Part shown: one piece after another, positions 27,412 to 35,416 of the stretch
Position numbering within the stretch: position 1 is the first letter of the stretch
Layout: every line of letters begins with the position of its first letter
Source of the DNA: Streptomyces sp. NBC_01235
GTDB lineage: Bacteria; Actinomycetota; Actinomycetes; Streptomycetales; Streptomycetaceae
DNA length: 64,000 nt
Direction: 5' to 3'
NCBI RefSeq assembly: GCF_035989285.1
Contig: NZ_CP108513.1
Coordinates: forward strand, 7,192,001 to 7,256,000
Translations under genes and position numbers: made by a program
Notes under the pieces: model-generated
Seen by the model: the letters and a program-made list of their open reading frames with translations, nothing else
Told to the model about the DNA's origin: nothing
Database searches by the model: none

Positions 27412-27561
27412 CACCCGCCTCCGCCCTCCCGTCCCTCGCGCGTCCCGATTCCGGCGCCATCGTGCCAGCCGGGGCGGACACGGCCGGATGTCGGTGGTGG
27501 GTGCGAGCATGGAGGACGTCGGAGAGGGCGGCGGACGGTCGGCAGGCGAGGGGGCGGCGGC

Positions 27562-29877
27562 ATGGCACGGGCCTGGGCGCGGGGCGGGGAGACGGCAGCC
27601 GCAGGCGACCGTGCCCGTGGGCCGTTGGACACGGCCCCGACCGTGGGCCGACGGGCCAGGGAGCTGTACGAGGAAGGGGCGCGGCTGTACGACGCGGCCC
27701 GCACCCTGTGCGCCGACCACACCCGCGCCCTGGACGCCGTCCGGGCCGCCCACGCCCCGCTCAGGGACGCCCTCGTCGCCGAGGAGCTCGGGTCCATCCC
27801 GCTCGCCCGGCTGAAGGACGTCACCAAGGGGCGACTGCGTCTCGCGGCGGTCGAGGCGGCCGGGTTCGGCTCGGTGCGCGAGGTGTACGAGGCGAGCCGT
27901 CACGCGCTGCGGCAGATTCCGGGCGTCGGCGCGCAGACCGCCGACCAGGCGCTGGCCGCCGCCCGGCAGATCGCCCGCGCGGTCGGGGAGACCGTCTCGG
28001 TGCGGATCGACGTCGACCACCCCGAGCCCCGCACCGCCGCCCTGGTCACCGCGTTGTACCGGCTCGTGGAGGCCGGCCCCGAGCTGCCCCGCGCCGTGGA
28101 GGCCGCCGACCGGTACGAGACCAGGCTCGCCGAACTGCTGCCCGCGGTCCGCCCGGCCACGGGCCGGCTGCGGCTGGCGCTCGCCGGGAGCCACCGCCGG
28201 GAGGCCGCGCGCGCCGCGGTCACCGAACTGCGCGAGCTGACGGCCGAGGCCGCCGGGGCGGACGTGCCGCTGCGCCTGGCCCAGGCCACCGCCGACCTGC
28301 TGCGCGAACCGGCCTCCGAGATCGAGTCCTGGGTCGACTTCGAGGTCCGCTCCGCCGAGTACTACAGCCGGCTGGCGGAGATCTGCGCCCACCCGACGGA
28401 CGTCGCGGCCACCGAGGGGTTCGTGCCGTCGGAGGTGGCCGAGCGGGTGCACGCGCAGCCGCTGGACGACACCCATCGCCGGGTCTCCCTGCGTGGCTAC
28501 CAGGCCTTCGGTGCCCGGTTCGCGCTCGCCCAGCGCCGGGTCGTCCTCGGCGACGAGATGGGGCTCGGCAAGACCGTCCAGGCGATCGCCGTGCTCGCCC
28601 ACCTCGCGGCCGAGGGGTACGCCCACTTCCTGGTGGTGTGCCCGGCGGGCGTGCTCATCAACTGGACGCGGGAGATCCGCGCGCGCAGCACGCTCAGGGC
28701 GGTGCCGGTGCACGGCCCTGAGCGGCGGGACGCGTACGCGGAGTGGCGCGAGCGCGGCGGCGTCGCCGTCACCACCTTCGACGTGCTGCACACCCTGCCC
28801 GAGCCGGAGGCGACGAGCAGGCCGGGCGGCGGCCCCGGCGCCCCGCCGCCCGGCCTGCTCGTCGTCGACGAGGCGCACTACGTCAAGAACCCCGACACCC
28901 GCCGCGCCCGCTCGGTCGCGGTGTGGACCGGGGCCTGCGAGCGCGTCCTGTTCCTCACCGGCACGCCGATGGAGAACCGCGTCGAGGAGTTCCGCGCCCT
29001 CGTCCGCCACCTCCGGCCCGAACTCGTCCCGGAGATACGCGACAGCGCAGCCGCGGCCGGTCCGCACGCCTTCCGCAAGGCCGTCGCCCCCGCCTATCTG
29101 CGCCGCAACCAGAAGGACGTGCTCACCGAACTGCCCGCGCTGATCCAGGTCGACGAATGGGAGGAGTTCAGCGCCGCCGACCGGGACGCCTACCGCGAGG
29201 CCGTCGCCGCGGGGAACTTCATGGCCATGCGCAGGGCCGCGTACGCCTACCCGGAGAAGTCCGCCAAGCTGCAACGGCTGCGCGAACTGGTCGCGGAGGC
29301 GGCGGCCAACGGCCTGAAGGCGGTGGTGTTCTCGTACTTCCGCGATGTCCTGCGGGCGGTCCAGGACACCCTGGGTGACGGCGTGTTCGGGCCCATCTCC
29401 GGAGACGTCCCCGCCGCCCGCAGGCAGCGGCTCGTCGACGACTTCACCGCGGCCGAGGGGCACGCGGTGCTGCTCTGCCAGATCGAGGCGGGCGGTGTCG
29501 GACTCAACCTCCAGGCCGCGTCCGTGGTCGTCCTGTGCGAGCCGCAGGTCAAGCCGACCCTGGAGCACCAGGCCGTGGCCCGCGCGCACCGCATGGGCCA
29601 GGTCCGCGCCGTCCAGGTGCACCGGCTGCTGGTCACGGACAGCGTGGACGACCGTCTGCTGCGCATTCTCAGGAACAAGAACCGCCTGTTCGACGCCTAC
29701 GCCCGCCGCAGCGACACCGCGGAGGCGACCCCGGACGCGGTGGACGTCTCCGACGACGGCCTCGCCCGCCGCATCGTGGAGGAGGAACAGCGCAGGCTGG
29801 CCGGGGAGCCGCAGGGCGTCCCGTCGTCAGAAGGGCTTCGGCTCGGTGACCCAGCCCGCGGCCAGCACCAGCCGTGA
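27562..29877 (+). CDS. SNF2-type DEAD-like helicase with helix-hairpin-helix
   Basis: 771 residues. The N-terminal 270 are helical with a helix-hairpin-helix (QIPGVGAQTADQALAAA near 118), a nonspecific DNA-binding motif. The SNF2 core follows: Walker A GDEMGLGKTVQA near 330, DEAH in VVDEAHYVKN near 434, TGTPMENR near 470, and C-lobe motifs GGVGLNLQAASVVV and AHRMGQVRAV near 670. Such proteins remodel or translocate on DNA and often sit in repair or defence loci. The ATG at 27562 follows GCGAGGGGGCGG; the open frame extends far upstream but that region is antisense to the GHMP kinase. Its last 51 bp overlap the serpin gene tail to tail. Confidence 0.85.
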   Translation: MARAWARGGETAAAGDRARGPLDTAPTVGRRARELYEEGARLYDAARTLCADHTRALDAVRAAHAPLRDALVAEELGSIPLARLKDVTKGRLRLAAVEAAGFGSVREVYEASRHALRQIPGVGAQTADQALAAARQIARAVGETVSVRIDVDHPEPRTAALVTALYRLVEAGPELPRAVEAADRYETRLAELLPAVRPATGRLRLALAGSHRREAARAAVTELRELTAEAAGADVPLRLAQATADLLREPASEIESWVDFEVRSAEYYSRLAEICAHPTDVAATEGFVPSEVAERVHAQPLDDTHRRVSLRGYQAFGARFALAQRRVVLGDEMGLGKTVQAIAVLAHLAAEGYAHFLVVCPAGVLINWTREIRARSTLRAVPVHGPERRDAYAEWRERGGVAVTTFDVLHTLPEPEATSRPGGGPGAPPPGLLVVDEAHYVKNPDTRRARSVAVWTGACERVLFLTGTPMENRVEEFRALVRHLRPELVPEIRDSAAAAGPHAFRKAVAPAYLRRNQKDVLTELPALIQVDEWEEFSAADRDAYREAVAAGNFMAMRRAAYAYPEKSAKLQRLRELVAEAAANGLKAVVFSYFRDVLRAVQDTLGDGVFGPISGDVPAARRQRLVDDFTAAEGHAVLLCQIEAGGVGLNLQAASVVVLCEPQVKPTLEHQAVARAHRMGQVRAVQVHRLLVTDSVDDRLLRILRNKNRLFDAYARRSDTAEATPDAVDVSDDGLARRIVEEEQRRLAGEPQGVPSSEGLRLGDPARGQHQP

Positions 29878-31008
29878 GCGGCGGTGCAGGGCGAGGAAGC
29901 CGAAGGGGCGGTCGAAGCGGGCCTTGAGCTTGGTGGTGATCCAGCGGAGCCGGGGCGGCGCACCGCCCGGGGCGAAGGCGACCGCCGTCACCGCGGCCGC
30001 CCGGAAGCCCTCCGCGCCGAACTCCGCCATCGCGGACTGCCGAGCCGACGCGACGGCCAGCGGAAAGGCGCTGATGCCGGGGAAGTGCCCATGGTCGGCG
30101 TCCCGGGCGGTCGTGAGCCCGAACAGCTCATGCCGCGCCAGCAGATCGTGGTCGGCGGAGACACCGAACGCCGCCGTCGTGACGTCCAGCGTCGGCGGAT
30201 CGGGCGTCATGGAGCGCTCCTTCACGACGCGCAGCCCGGGACCGACCTCCCCGTAGGGGAGTTGCGGGCCAGGGACGACCGGGTGCCGCCCGGCGAGGAG
30301 GCCCACGCCCGCCCCCAGCACCTGCCCAGGCGTCATGTGCTCCTCGCCGAGCAGCAGGTGGACGTCGATGCCGTCGGTACCGAACACGGTCAGCCGGGTG
30401 ACGTGCCCGGCGGGCGTGTCCGTGACACCGATCCGGTCCAGCAGGAGGGTCTCGCGCCGCAGGCCGAGGAGCGTTCGGCCATGCCAGTGCGGGCTGAGCA
30501 GGGGGACATCCCTGAAGGGCCGCAGCCACCGTGTCCGTAGCGCCAGCGCGCTCGCCAGCACCATCATGGTGTCGTCGCTCAGCGCGACCGGCATCCGCTC
30601 CACCAGCCCGCCGGTCCGCTTCACCGCCCAGGCGTCCAGGACCTCGGCGTCGGCCACCGCGTCCCCGGTGAGCACCCCGTGCGCCTCGGCCGGCAGCCCC
30701 GCCTCCCAGGCCTCCCGCAACTCCAGGGTGCGCCTGGTCCACAGCCCCAGGGCCGTGTCGAGACCGCGCATCGACGCCATCGTGGCGAGCAACTCGCGCC
30801 CGGCGGCGGCAGCTTCCCCCGCGGGCACACCGAGGGCCACGGCCAGTTCCTCGCGCGCCGGGCCCGACGCCCCGTCCGCCAGGAAGGCGAGCAGCGGCCA
30901 CACCCCCGCGGCCGAGAAGACGGACCCGCGCCCGTCCCCGTCCACGACCCCCGCCCACCGGGCGGTGAGCCCGTTCACCGCCCGGATCGTCGCATTCGTG
31001 ATCACCAT
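29827..31008 (-). CDS. Serpin-family protein
   Basis: About 393 residues, normal for a serpin. The N-terminus starts TIRAVNGLTARWAGVVDGDG with the FSAAGVWPLLAFLADGASG segment typical of serpin helices A-B. The reactive-loop hinge is visible near 320 as GAEGFRAAAVTAVAFAP, matching the Glu-Gly and small-residue run of inhibitory serpins, followed by FDRPFGFLALH and a terminal LAAGWVTEP. No signal peptide is evident, so it may inhibit intracellular proteases. The ATG at 31008 has GGGGGCGGA upstream. The final 51 bp overlap the SNF2 gene end on the other strand. The target protease is unknown; the CHAT protein is 10 kb away. Confidence 0.85.
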   Translation of the reverse strand: MVITNATIRAVNGLTARWAGVVDGDGRGSVFSAAGVWPLLAFLADGASGPAREELAVALGVPAGEAAAAGRELLATMASMRGLDTALGLWTRRTLELREAWEAGLPAEAHGVLTGDAVADAEVLDAWAVKRTGGLVERMPVALSDDTMMVLASALALRTRWLRPFRDVPLLSPHWHGRTLLGLRRETLLLDRIGVTDTPAGHVTRLTVFGTDGIDVHLLLGEEHMTPGQVLGAGVGLLAGRHPVVPGPQLPYGEVGPGLRVVKERSMTPDPPTLDVTTAAFGVSADHDLLARHELFGLTTARDADHGHFPGISAFPLAVASARQSAMAEFGAEGFRAAAVTAVAFAPGGAPPRLRWITTKLKARFDRPFGFLALHRRSRLVLAAGWVTEPKPF

Positions 31009-31208
31009 TCCGCCCCCGCTCGTGCCGCGCTTACGATGCGCCCAGTCGTACGTCATTCGTACGCCAGTTCAGAGCCGGTGTCGGAACCCCCTGCCAGACT
31101 GACCGAAGCACCTGTACCTGAACGACCACGTGAACGACCGCCTGAAGAACTGCTTCCACAACCGCTTCCACAACTGCCTGAACCGTCTGAACCAGGAGCA
31201 CGGTACTC

Positions 31209-32495
31209 GTGTCCATACCTCCGCCCCCCGGGCCCCACCAGCCCCAGGACCCGTACCAGCCTCCGCAGCCGCAGAGCCCGTACCCGCAGGACCCGTTCGC
31301 CCCGCCGCAGGACCCGTACGCCCAAGGGCCGTACGGTCCGCAGGGCCCGCACGGGTATCCGGGGCCGGGGCCGTATCCGCAGGCCCCTTACGGGGCGGCG
31401 CCCTACCCGGTGTGGGGGCAGGGGTACGGCCCCTTCGGCCGGCCCTCGCCGATCAACGGAGTGGCCATCGCCGCCCTGGTCCTCGGCATCCTCTGCTTCA
31501 TTCCCGCCGTGGGGCTGGTGCTCGGGATCATCGCGCTGGTGCAGATCAAGAAGCGGGGGGAGCGCGGCAAGGGGATGGCGGTCGCGGGCGCGATCCTGTC
31601 CTCCGTGGGGCTCGCGCTGTGGGTCCTGGCGCTGGCCACGGGGGGCGCCTCCGAGTTCTGGGACGGGTTCAAGGAGGGCGCGAGCGCCAACTCCAGCTTC
31701 TCGCTCGCCAAGGGCGACTGCTTCGACGTGCCGGGCGAGACCTTCGACGAGGACGTCTACGACGTCGACGAGGTGGCCTGCTCCGGTGAGCACGACGCCG
31801 AGGTGTTCGCCACGGTCCCGCTGTCCGGCAGCGACTTCCCGGGCGACGACCACGTCACGGACGTGGCCGAGGACAAGTGCTACGCCCTCCAGGACGCCTA
31901 CGCGATGGACACCTGGGCGCTGACCGACGAGGTCGACGTGTACTACCTCACGCCCACCTCCGAGAGCTGGGAGTGGGGCGACCGCGAGATCACCTGCGTC
32001 TTCGCCAACACCGACGAGTCCGGCACCCTCACCGGCTCGCTGCGCACCGACGCGACGACCCTCGACGCCGACCAACTGGCCTTCCTGAAGGCGATGGCCG
32101 CCGTCGACGAGGTCCTCTTCGAGGAGCCGGAGGAATACGCCGAGGAGGACCTGGCGGACAACCGGACCTGGGCCGGGGACATCGCGGACGCGACCGACGA
32201 GCAGGCGGCCGCGCTCGGCGCGCACACCTGGTCCGGGGCGGCCCGCGAGCCCGTCGCCGCTCTGGTGAAGGACATGCGGGCCGCGGGCAAGGAGTGGGCG
32301 GCGGCGGAGAAGGCCACGAACGTGGACGGCTTCTACACGCACTACGACACCGCCTACGAGTACGTCGACGGCGCCTCCACCGTCACCGCCCGCAAGGCTC
32401 TGGGCCTGGCCACCACCCCGCCCACGTACGACGAGGACGGCAGCGGGAGCGGCGGCACGGGCGGGGGAGACAGTGACAGCGGCCTCGATGTGTGA
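31209..32495 (+). CDS. DUF4190 / septum-formation-like membrane protein
   Basis: 428 residues: a Pro/Gln/Tyr-rich cytoplasmic N-terminus (1-78, repeated QxPYxPQ-like units), two membrane segments (about 82-105 and 122-145) with KKRGERGKGMA between them as in DUF4190, then an extracytoplasmic region starting SLAKGDCFDVPG with paired Cys residues (ACSGEHDAEVFATVPL, CYALQD, ITCVFANT) that resembles the septum-formation family domain. A Ser/Gly/Asp-rich tail ends the protein. It starts at GTG 31209 (VSIPPPPG); upstream DNA 31108-31200 is a low-complexity CTGAACGAC/TTCCACAAC run. It probably acts at the cell envelope. Confidence 0.75.
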   Translation: MSIPPPPGPHQPQDPYQPPQPQSPYPQDPFAPPQDPYAQGPYGPQGPHGYPGPGPYPQAPYGAAPYPVWGQGYGPFGRPSPINGVAIAALVLGILCFIPAVGLVLGIIALVQIKKRGERGKGMAVAGAILSSVGLALWVLALATGGASEFWDGFKEGASANSSFSLAKGDCFDVPGETFDEDVYDVDEVACSGEHDAEVFATVPLSGSDFPGDDHVTDVAEDKCYALQDAYAMDTWALTDEVDVYYLTPTSESWEWGDREITCVFANTDESGTLTGSLRTDATTLDADQLAFLKAMAAVDEVLFEEPEEYAEEDLADNRTWAGDIADATDEQAAALGAHTWSGAAREPVAALVKDMRAAGKEWAAAEKATNVDGFYTHYDTAYEYVDGASTVTARKALGLATTPPTYDEDGSGSGGTGGGDSDSGLDV

Positions 32496-32544
32496 TCACG
32501 CCCCTGGCGGGGAGAAAGTGCCTGGGTAATGCGTTTCCCGAGGA

Positions 32545-32558
32545 GATGTCATCACATC
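32545..32558. promoter_or_regulatory. Short inverted repeat before GntR gene
   Basis: GATGT-CATC-ACATC, 5-bp arms, lies about 85 bp before the GntR gene in the otherwise empty 147-bp gap. It is a possible autoregulatory operator; short arms keep this weak. Confidence 0.3.
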
Positions 32559-32642
32559 GAGTGATTCTCTGGCCTTTGCTTGCATGGCACAACCCACGGT
32601 TGCCAGGCTGTAGCTGTCTGTACAACCTGATGGGAGTGGCCA

Positions 32643-33395
32643 GTGACATTCGGTGAGCAGCCGGCGTATCTGCGTGTCGCGGGTGATCTGCGCAAGAAGA
32701 TCGCCGACGGGTCGCTGCCACCTCGCACCCGCCTCCCGTCCCAGGCGAGAATCCGCGAGGAGTACGGCGTCTCCGACACCGTCGCCCTCGAGGCGCGCAA
32801 GGTGCTGATGGCCGAGGGGCTGGTCGAGGGGCGCTCCGGTTCCGGCACTTACGTGCGCGAGCGGCCTGTGCCGCGCCGGATCGCCCGCTCCGGCTACCGC
32901 CCCGTCAGTGGCGCCACGCCGTTCCGCCAGGAGCAGGCCGAGGCGCACACGTGCGGGACGTGGGAGTCCAGCAGTGAGCAGGTGGAGGCGTGCGTCGCCG
33001 TTGCGGAACGGCTGGGCATCCAGGCCGGCGACCGCGTGATGCGCACCAAGTACGTCTTCCGGGAGGCCGGCGAGGCGATGATGCTGTCCACCTCCTGGGA
33101 GCCCCTCGCCGTCACCGGCCGCACCCCCGTGATGCTGCCCGAGGAGGGGCCCCTCGGCGGCATGGGTGTCGTCGAGCGGATGCGGGCCATCGACGTCATC
33201 GTCGACAACGTCACGGAGGAGGTCGGCGCCCGGCCCGGTCTCGCAGAGGAACTCCTCGCGCTCGGCGGCGTCCCGGGGCACGTGGTCCTGGTCGTCCACC
33301 GCACGTACTACGCCTCCGGCCGGCCGGTGGAGACGGCCGATGTGGTGATCCCGGCCGACCGTTACCGGGTCGCCTACCACCTGCCGGTGAAGTAG
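32643..33395 (+). CDS. GntR/HutC-family regulator (UTRA domain)
   Basis: 250 residues. A winged HTH at about 6-72 (AYLRVAGDLRKKIADGSLPP, LPSQARIREEYGVSDTVALE, EGRSGSGTYV) is followed by a UTRA ligand domain from about 95 to 245 (VAERLGIQAGDRVMRTKYVF, EELLALGGVPGHVVLVVHRT). The start is GTG 32643 with GGGAG upstream. It is transcribed alone. UTRA regulators usually sense a sugar or small acid; the ligand and targets are unknown. Streptomyces often carry many such regulators with plasmid-type KorSA resemblance, but nothing plasmid-borne is seen here. Confidence 0.88.
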   Translation: MTFGEQPAYLRVAGDLRKKIADGSLPPRTRLPSQARIREEYGVSDTVALEARKVLMAEGLVEGRSGSGTYVRERPVPRRIARSGYRPVSGATPFRQEQAEAHTCGTWESSSEQVEACVAVAERLGIQAGDRVMRTKYVFREAGEAMMLSTSWEPLAVTGRTPVMLPEEGPLGGMGVVERMRAIDVIVDNVTEEVGARPGLAEELLALGGVPGHVVLVVHRTYYASGRPVETADVVIPADRYRVAYHLPVK

Positions 33396-33839
33396 CCGCG
33401 GCGGCGAACGGAGGGTGAACAACGCCCGCTTCCGGTGACGTGGTGAAGCAGTGGAGGCAGAGGGGCGGCCCGGGGCGGTAGCGCATTCGCCCGGGCGGCG
33501 CACACCCTTCCGGCAGTTGCCCCCGGTATCCGCCCGCCGCGGGGCCGCCCGCCCGCCGTCGGAATCCGGTCGTTTCCCGTCGTTCCCGCAGGTCGTCCGC
33601 CAGGTGCCCGGACCCCCGCCGACCGGACGCATCGCGGCGCGCGCACGGCGCGTTCGGTCCCGTGCGCCCCCTGCGTCTTGGCTGGTTGCGTACCTCTTTG
33701 TGCAAAGCCGTGTTCGGTGCGTAAAGGTAAGGCGTAGGCTCGGGCATATGCGGATTGCGGTTTCCTTGGAAGGCGGCGTGCACGGCGTGCCGCGTACGGG
33801 ATCCGGGCAGGCCGGGGCGGGAAAGGGGCGTGGGGGGCG
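33396..33839. other. 444-bp stretch without a supported gene
   Basis: High-GC DNA with no convincing coding signal on either strand. Near its end a 31-codon ORF (33748-33843, MRIAVSLEGGVHG) overlaps the next start as ATGA and lacks a ribosome site; TAGGCT 7 nt before its ATG could be a -10 element. It might be a leader ORF for the SPOR gene. Confidence 0.4.
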
Positions 33840-34061
33840 ATGAACGACAGCACCATCTCTCTGCCCTGGCTTGTCATACGGCAGGACGACAACGGCAATC
33901 GCTACAGCGTGGGCAGGTACGCGACCCGGGCCGAGGCCCAGCAGATCGCGGACAGCCTCGACAGTCGCGGCCACAAGCAGCTCTACTGGGTCGAGCGCAT
34001 TGGCCAGGGCCAGAACGAAACGCAGGCCCAGGCGCAGAACGGAGACGGCACCCGGAACTGA
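33840..34061 (+). CDS. Small SPOR-domain-like protein
   Basis: 73 residues. WLVIRQDDNGNRYSVGRYAT and RAEAQQIADSLDSRGHKQLY form the short repeat-like beta-alpha-beta unit of SPOR domains, followed by a Gln/Asn-rich tail. SPOR domains bind denuded peptidoglycan, but this version lacks a signal peptide or membrane anchor, so a cytoplasmic role is possible. The ATG follows GGGGGGCG. It lies 30 bp before the Nudix gene in the same direction and may be co-transcribed with it. Confidence 0.68.
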   Translation: MNDSTISLPWLVIRQDDNGNRYSVGRYATRAEAQQIADSLDSRGHKQLYWVERIGQGQNETQAQAQNGDGTRN

Positions 34062-34091
34062 CGTACCCCGCGGTCCCGTAGGCTCCGGCGC

Positions 34092-34502
34092 ATGACGGAA
34101 CGGATCGTGGTGGTGGGAGCCGCCCTGTTCGACGACGGCCGCCTGCTCGCCGCGCGCCGGAGCGCGCCCCCGGAACTCGCCGGGCGCTGGGAACTTCCCG
34201 GCGGCAAGGTCGAGGAGGGGGAGGCGCCCGAGGCTGCCCTGGTTCGCGAACTGCGCGAGGAACTCGGCGTCGACGCCGAGACCGTCGAGCGCGTCCCGGG
34301 GGAGTGGCCCCTGAAACCGCCCTACCTCCTCCAGGTGTGGACCGCCCGCCTGCGCACCGGATCCGCCGCTCCCCAGCCCCTCCAGGACCACGACGCGCTG
34401 CGCTGGCTCACCCCGGACGAGATCTGGAACGTCGACTGGCTCGACCAGGACGTACCCGCCGTACGCGAGACACTCGCCAAGCTCGACACCCGGGCCCGCT
34501 GA
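34092..34502 (+). CDS. Nudix hydrolase, MutT-like
   Basis: 136 residues. The Nudix box runs from GGKVEEGEAPEA through ALVRELREELGV near residues 38-60, with the required Gly, Arg and Glu-Glu residues. GRWELPGG before it and the DHDALRWLTPDEIWNVDWL end fit MutT-type 8-oxo-dGTP or (deoxy)nucleoside triphosphate pyrophosphohydrolases that keep oxidised nucleotides out of DNA. It is cytoplasmic and intact, with a normal length for the family. Confidence 0.88.
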   Translation: MTERIVVVGAALFDDGRLLAARRSAPPELAGRWELPGGKVEEGEAPEAALVRELREELGVDAETVERVPGEWPLKPPYLLQVWTARLRTGSAAPQPLQDHDALRWLTPDEIWNVDWLDQDVPAVRETLAKLDTRAR

Positions 34503-34684
34503 GCCGCGGACGCGCACCGGCCCGGGCCCGCCGGATCGGTCCGGGCCCAGGCGGGCGGGTCCGGGGGCGCGTCTGCCCCGGTCGGGATGATCCGGGGGCG
34601 CGTTGATCGAGGAGCGGGGCACCCCGTACCCCGTTCGTGCCACAGTGCGCCCTGCCGTGCGGTACCGCCTCGCGAATATCGGGT

Positions 34685-35146
34685 ATGTGCCCATTAACCC
34701 CACGAAACCGGACAGGGGTGTACTCGCTGGCCTGGGAAGTGATCGGCGTGATCGACACCGAAGGCGACCGCGCCGAGTGGACGTTCCCCGCGGACCCCGG
34801 CGCGGTGCGCACCGCCCGCGGCGCTGTCCGGAGCCAGTTGCACGGTTGGGACCTCGACTGCCTGGGCGACCTCGCGGCCCTGCTGGTCAGCGAGCTGGTC
34901 ACCAACGCCCTGCGGCATGCCACCGGCCCCATCGGCCTCCGTCTGGTGCGCCCCGCGGGTCTGTCGGGTGTGCTGCTGGTCGAAGTCTCCGACCCGCTGC
35001 CCGACCCGCCTCGCGAGCGCGTCGCGCGGCCCGAGGACGAGAGCGGGCGCGGACTCCAACTGGTCGCCTCCTCCTCGCGCCGCTGGGGCACCCGGCCCGG
35101 GGACACCGGCAAGACCGTGTGGTTCGAACTCGCGGTACCGGGTTGA
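34685..35146 (+). CDS. HATPase-domain protein, anti-sigma-factor kinase-like
   Basis: About 153 residues from ATG 34685; GTG 34718 or 34739 are possible starts closer to the domain. The core is a GHKL ATPase of the RsbW/SpoIIAB kind: N box LLVSELVTNALRHATGP, then EVSDPLPDPP and GRGLQLVASSSRRWG, ending KTVWFELAVPG. Streptomyces encode dozens of these small ATP-binding proteins, presumed partners of anti-anti-sigma proteins. The same motifs recur at the C-terminus of the phosphatase encoded next, so the two may act in one partner-switching pathway. No anti-anti-sigma gene is adjacent. Confidence 0.8.
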   Translation: MCPLTPRNRTGVYSLAWEVIGVIDTEGDRAEWTFPADPGAVRTARGAVRSQLHGWDLDCLGDLAALLVSELVTNALRHATGPIGLRLVRPAGLSGVLLVEVSDPLPDPPRERVARPEDESGRGLQLVASSSRRWGTRPGDTGKTVWFELAVPG

Positions 35147-35416
35147 CGCGGCGTGTCGCGGGGATGAGCCGGTGTACGGCAGGGGTGGCCGTGTCCCCCG
35201 TCCGGTTCCGGTCGCCGACCGGTCCCGGAAGGTGTGGTTCGAGGACGTGCCCGCTGGTTAGAAGACTGGAAGTGTTGTCGCGGCACGGTCCAAAAAACGC
35301 CTGGACCGTGCTGTGATCGTGAACACCGTGTCGTGCGGACCCGTAGTGCTGGATACTGCGGGCAGCCGCCGCCGGTGACCGGTGCCGGACGCGGTGAGCT
35401 GGAGGGGACGGTTCGC

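Noticed and set aside
25954..27561. Upstream extension of the SNF2 frame from 25954
   Set aside because: It would overlap the membrane protein and be antisense to the kinase; residues are Arg/Gly-rich without domains.
27412..29622. Open frame continuing upstream of the GHMP kinase to 29622 on the minus strand
   Set aside because: The extension is antisense to the SNF2 helicase and has no homology; the kinase domain begins shortly after GTG 27411 with a good ribosome site.
35200..35263. KVWFEDVPAG string before the phosphatase as a remnant of a third HATPase
   Set aside because: Match limited to about six residues of a common ending; no upstream N- or G-box.
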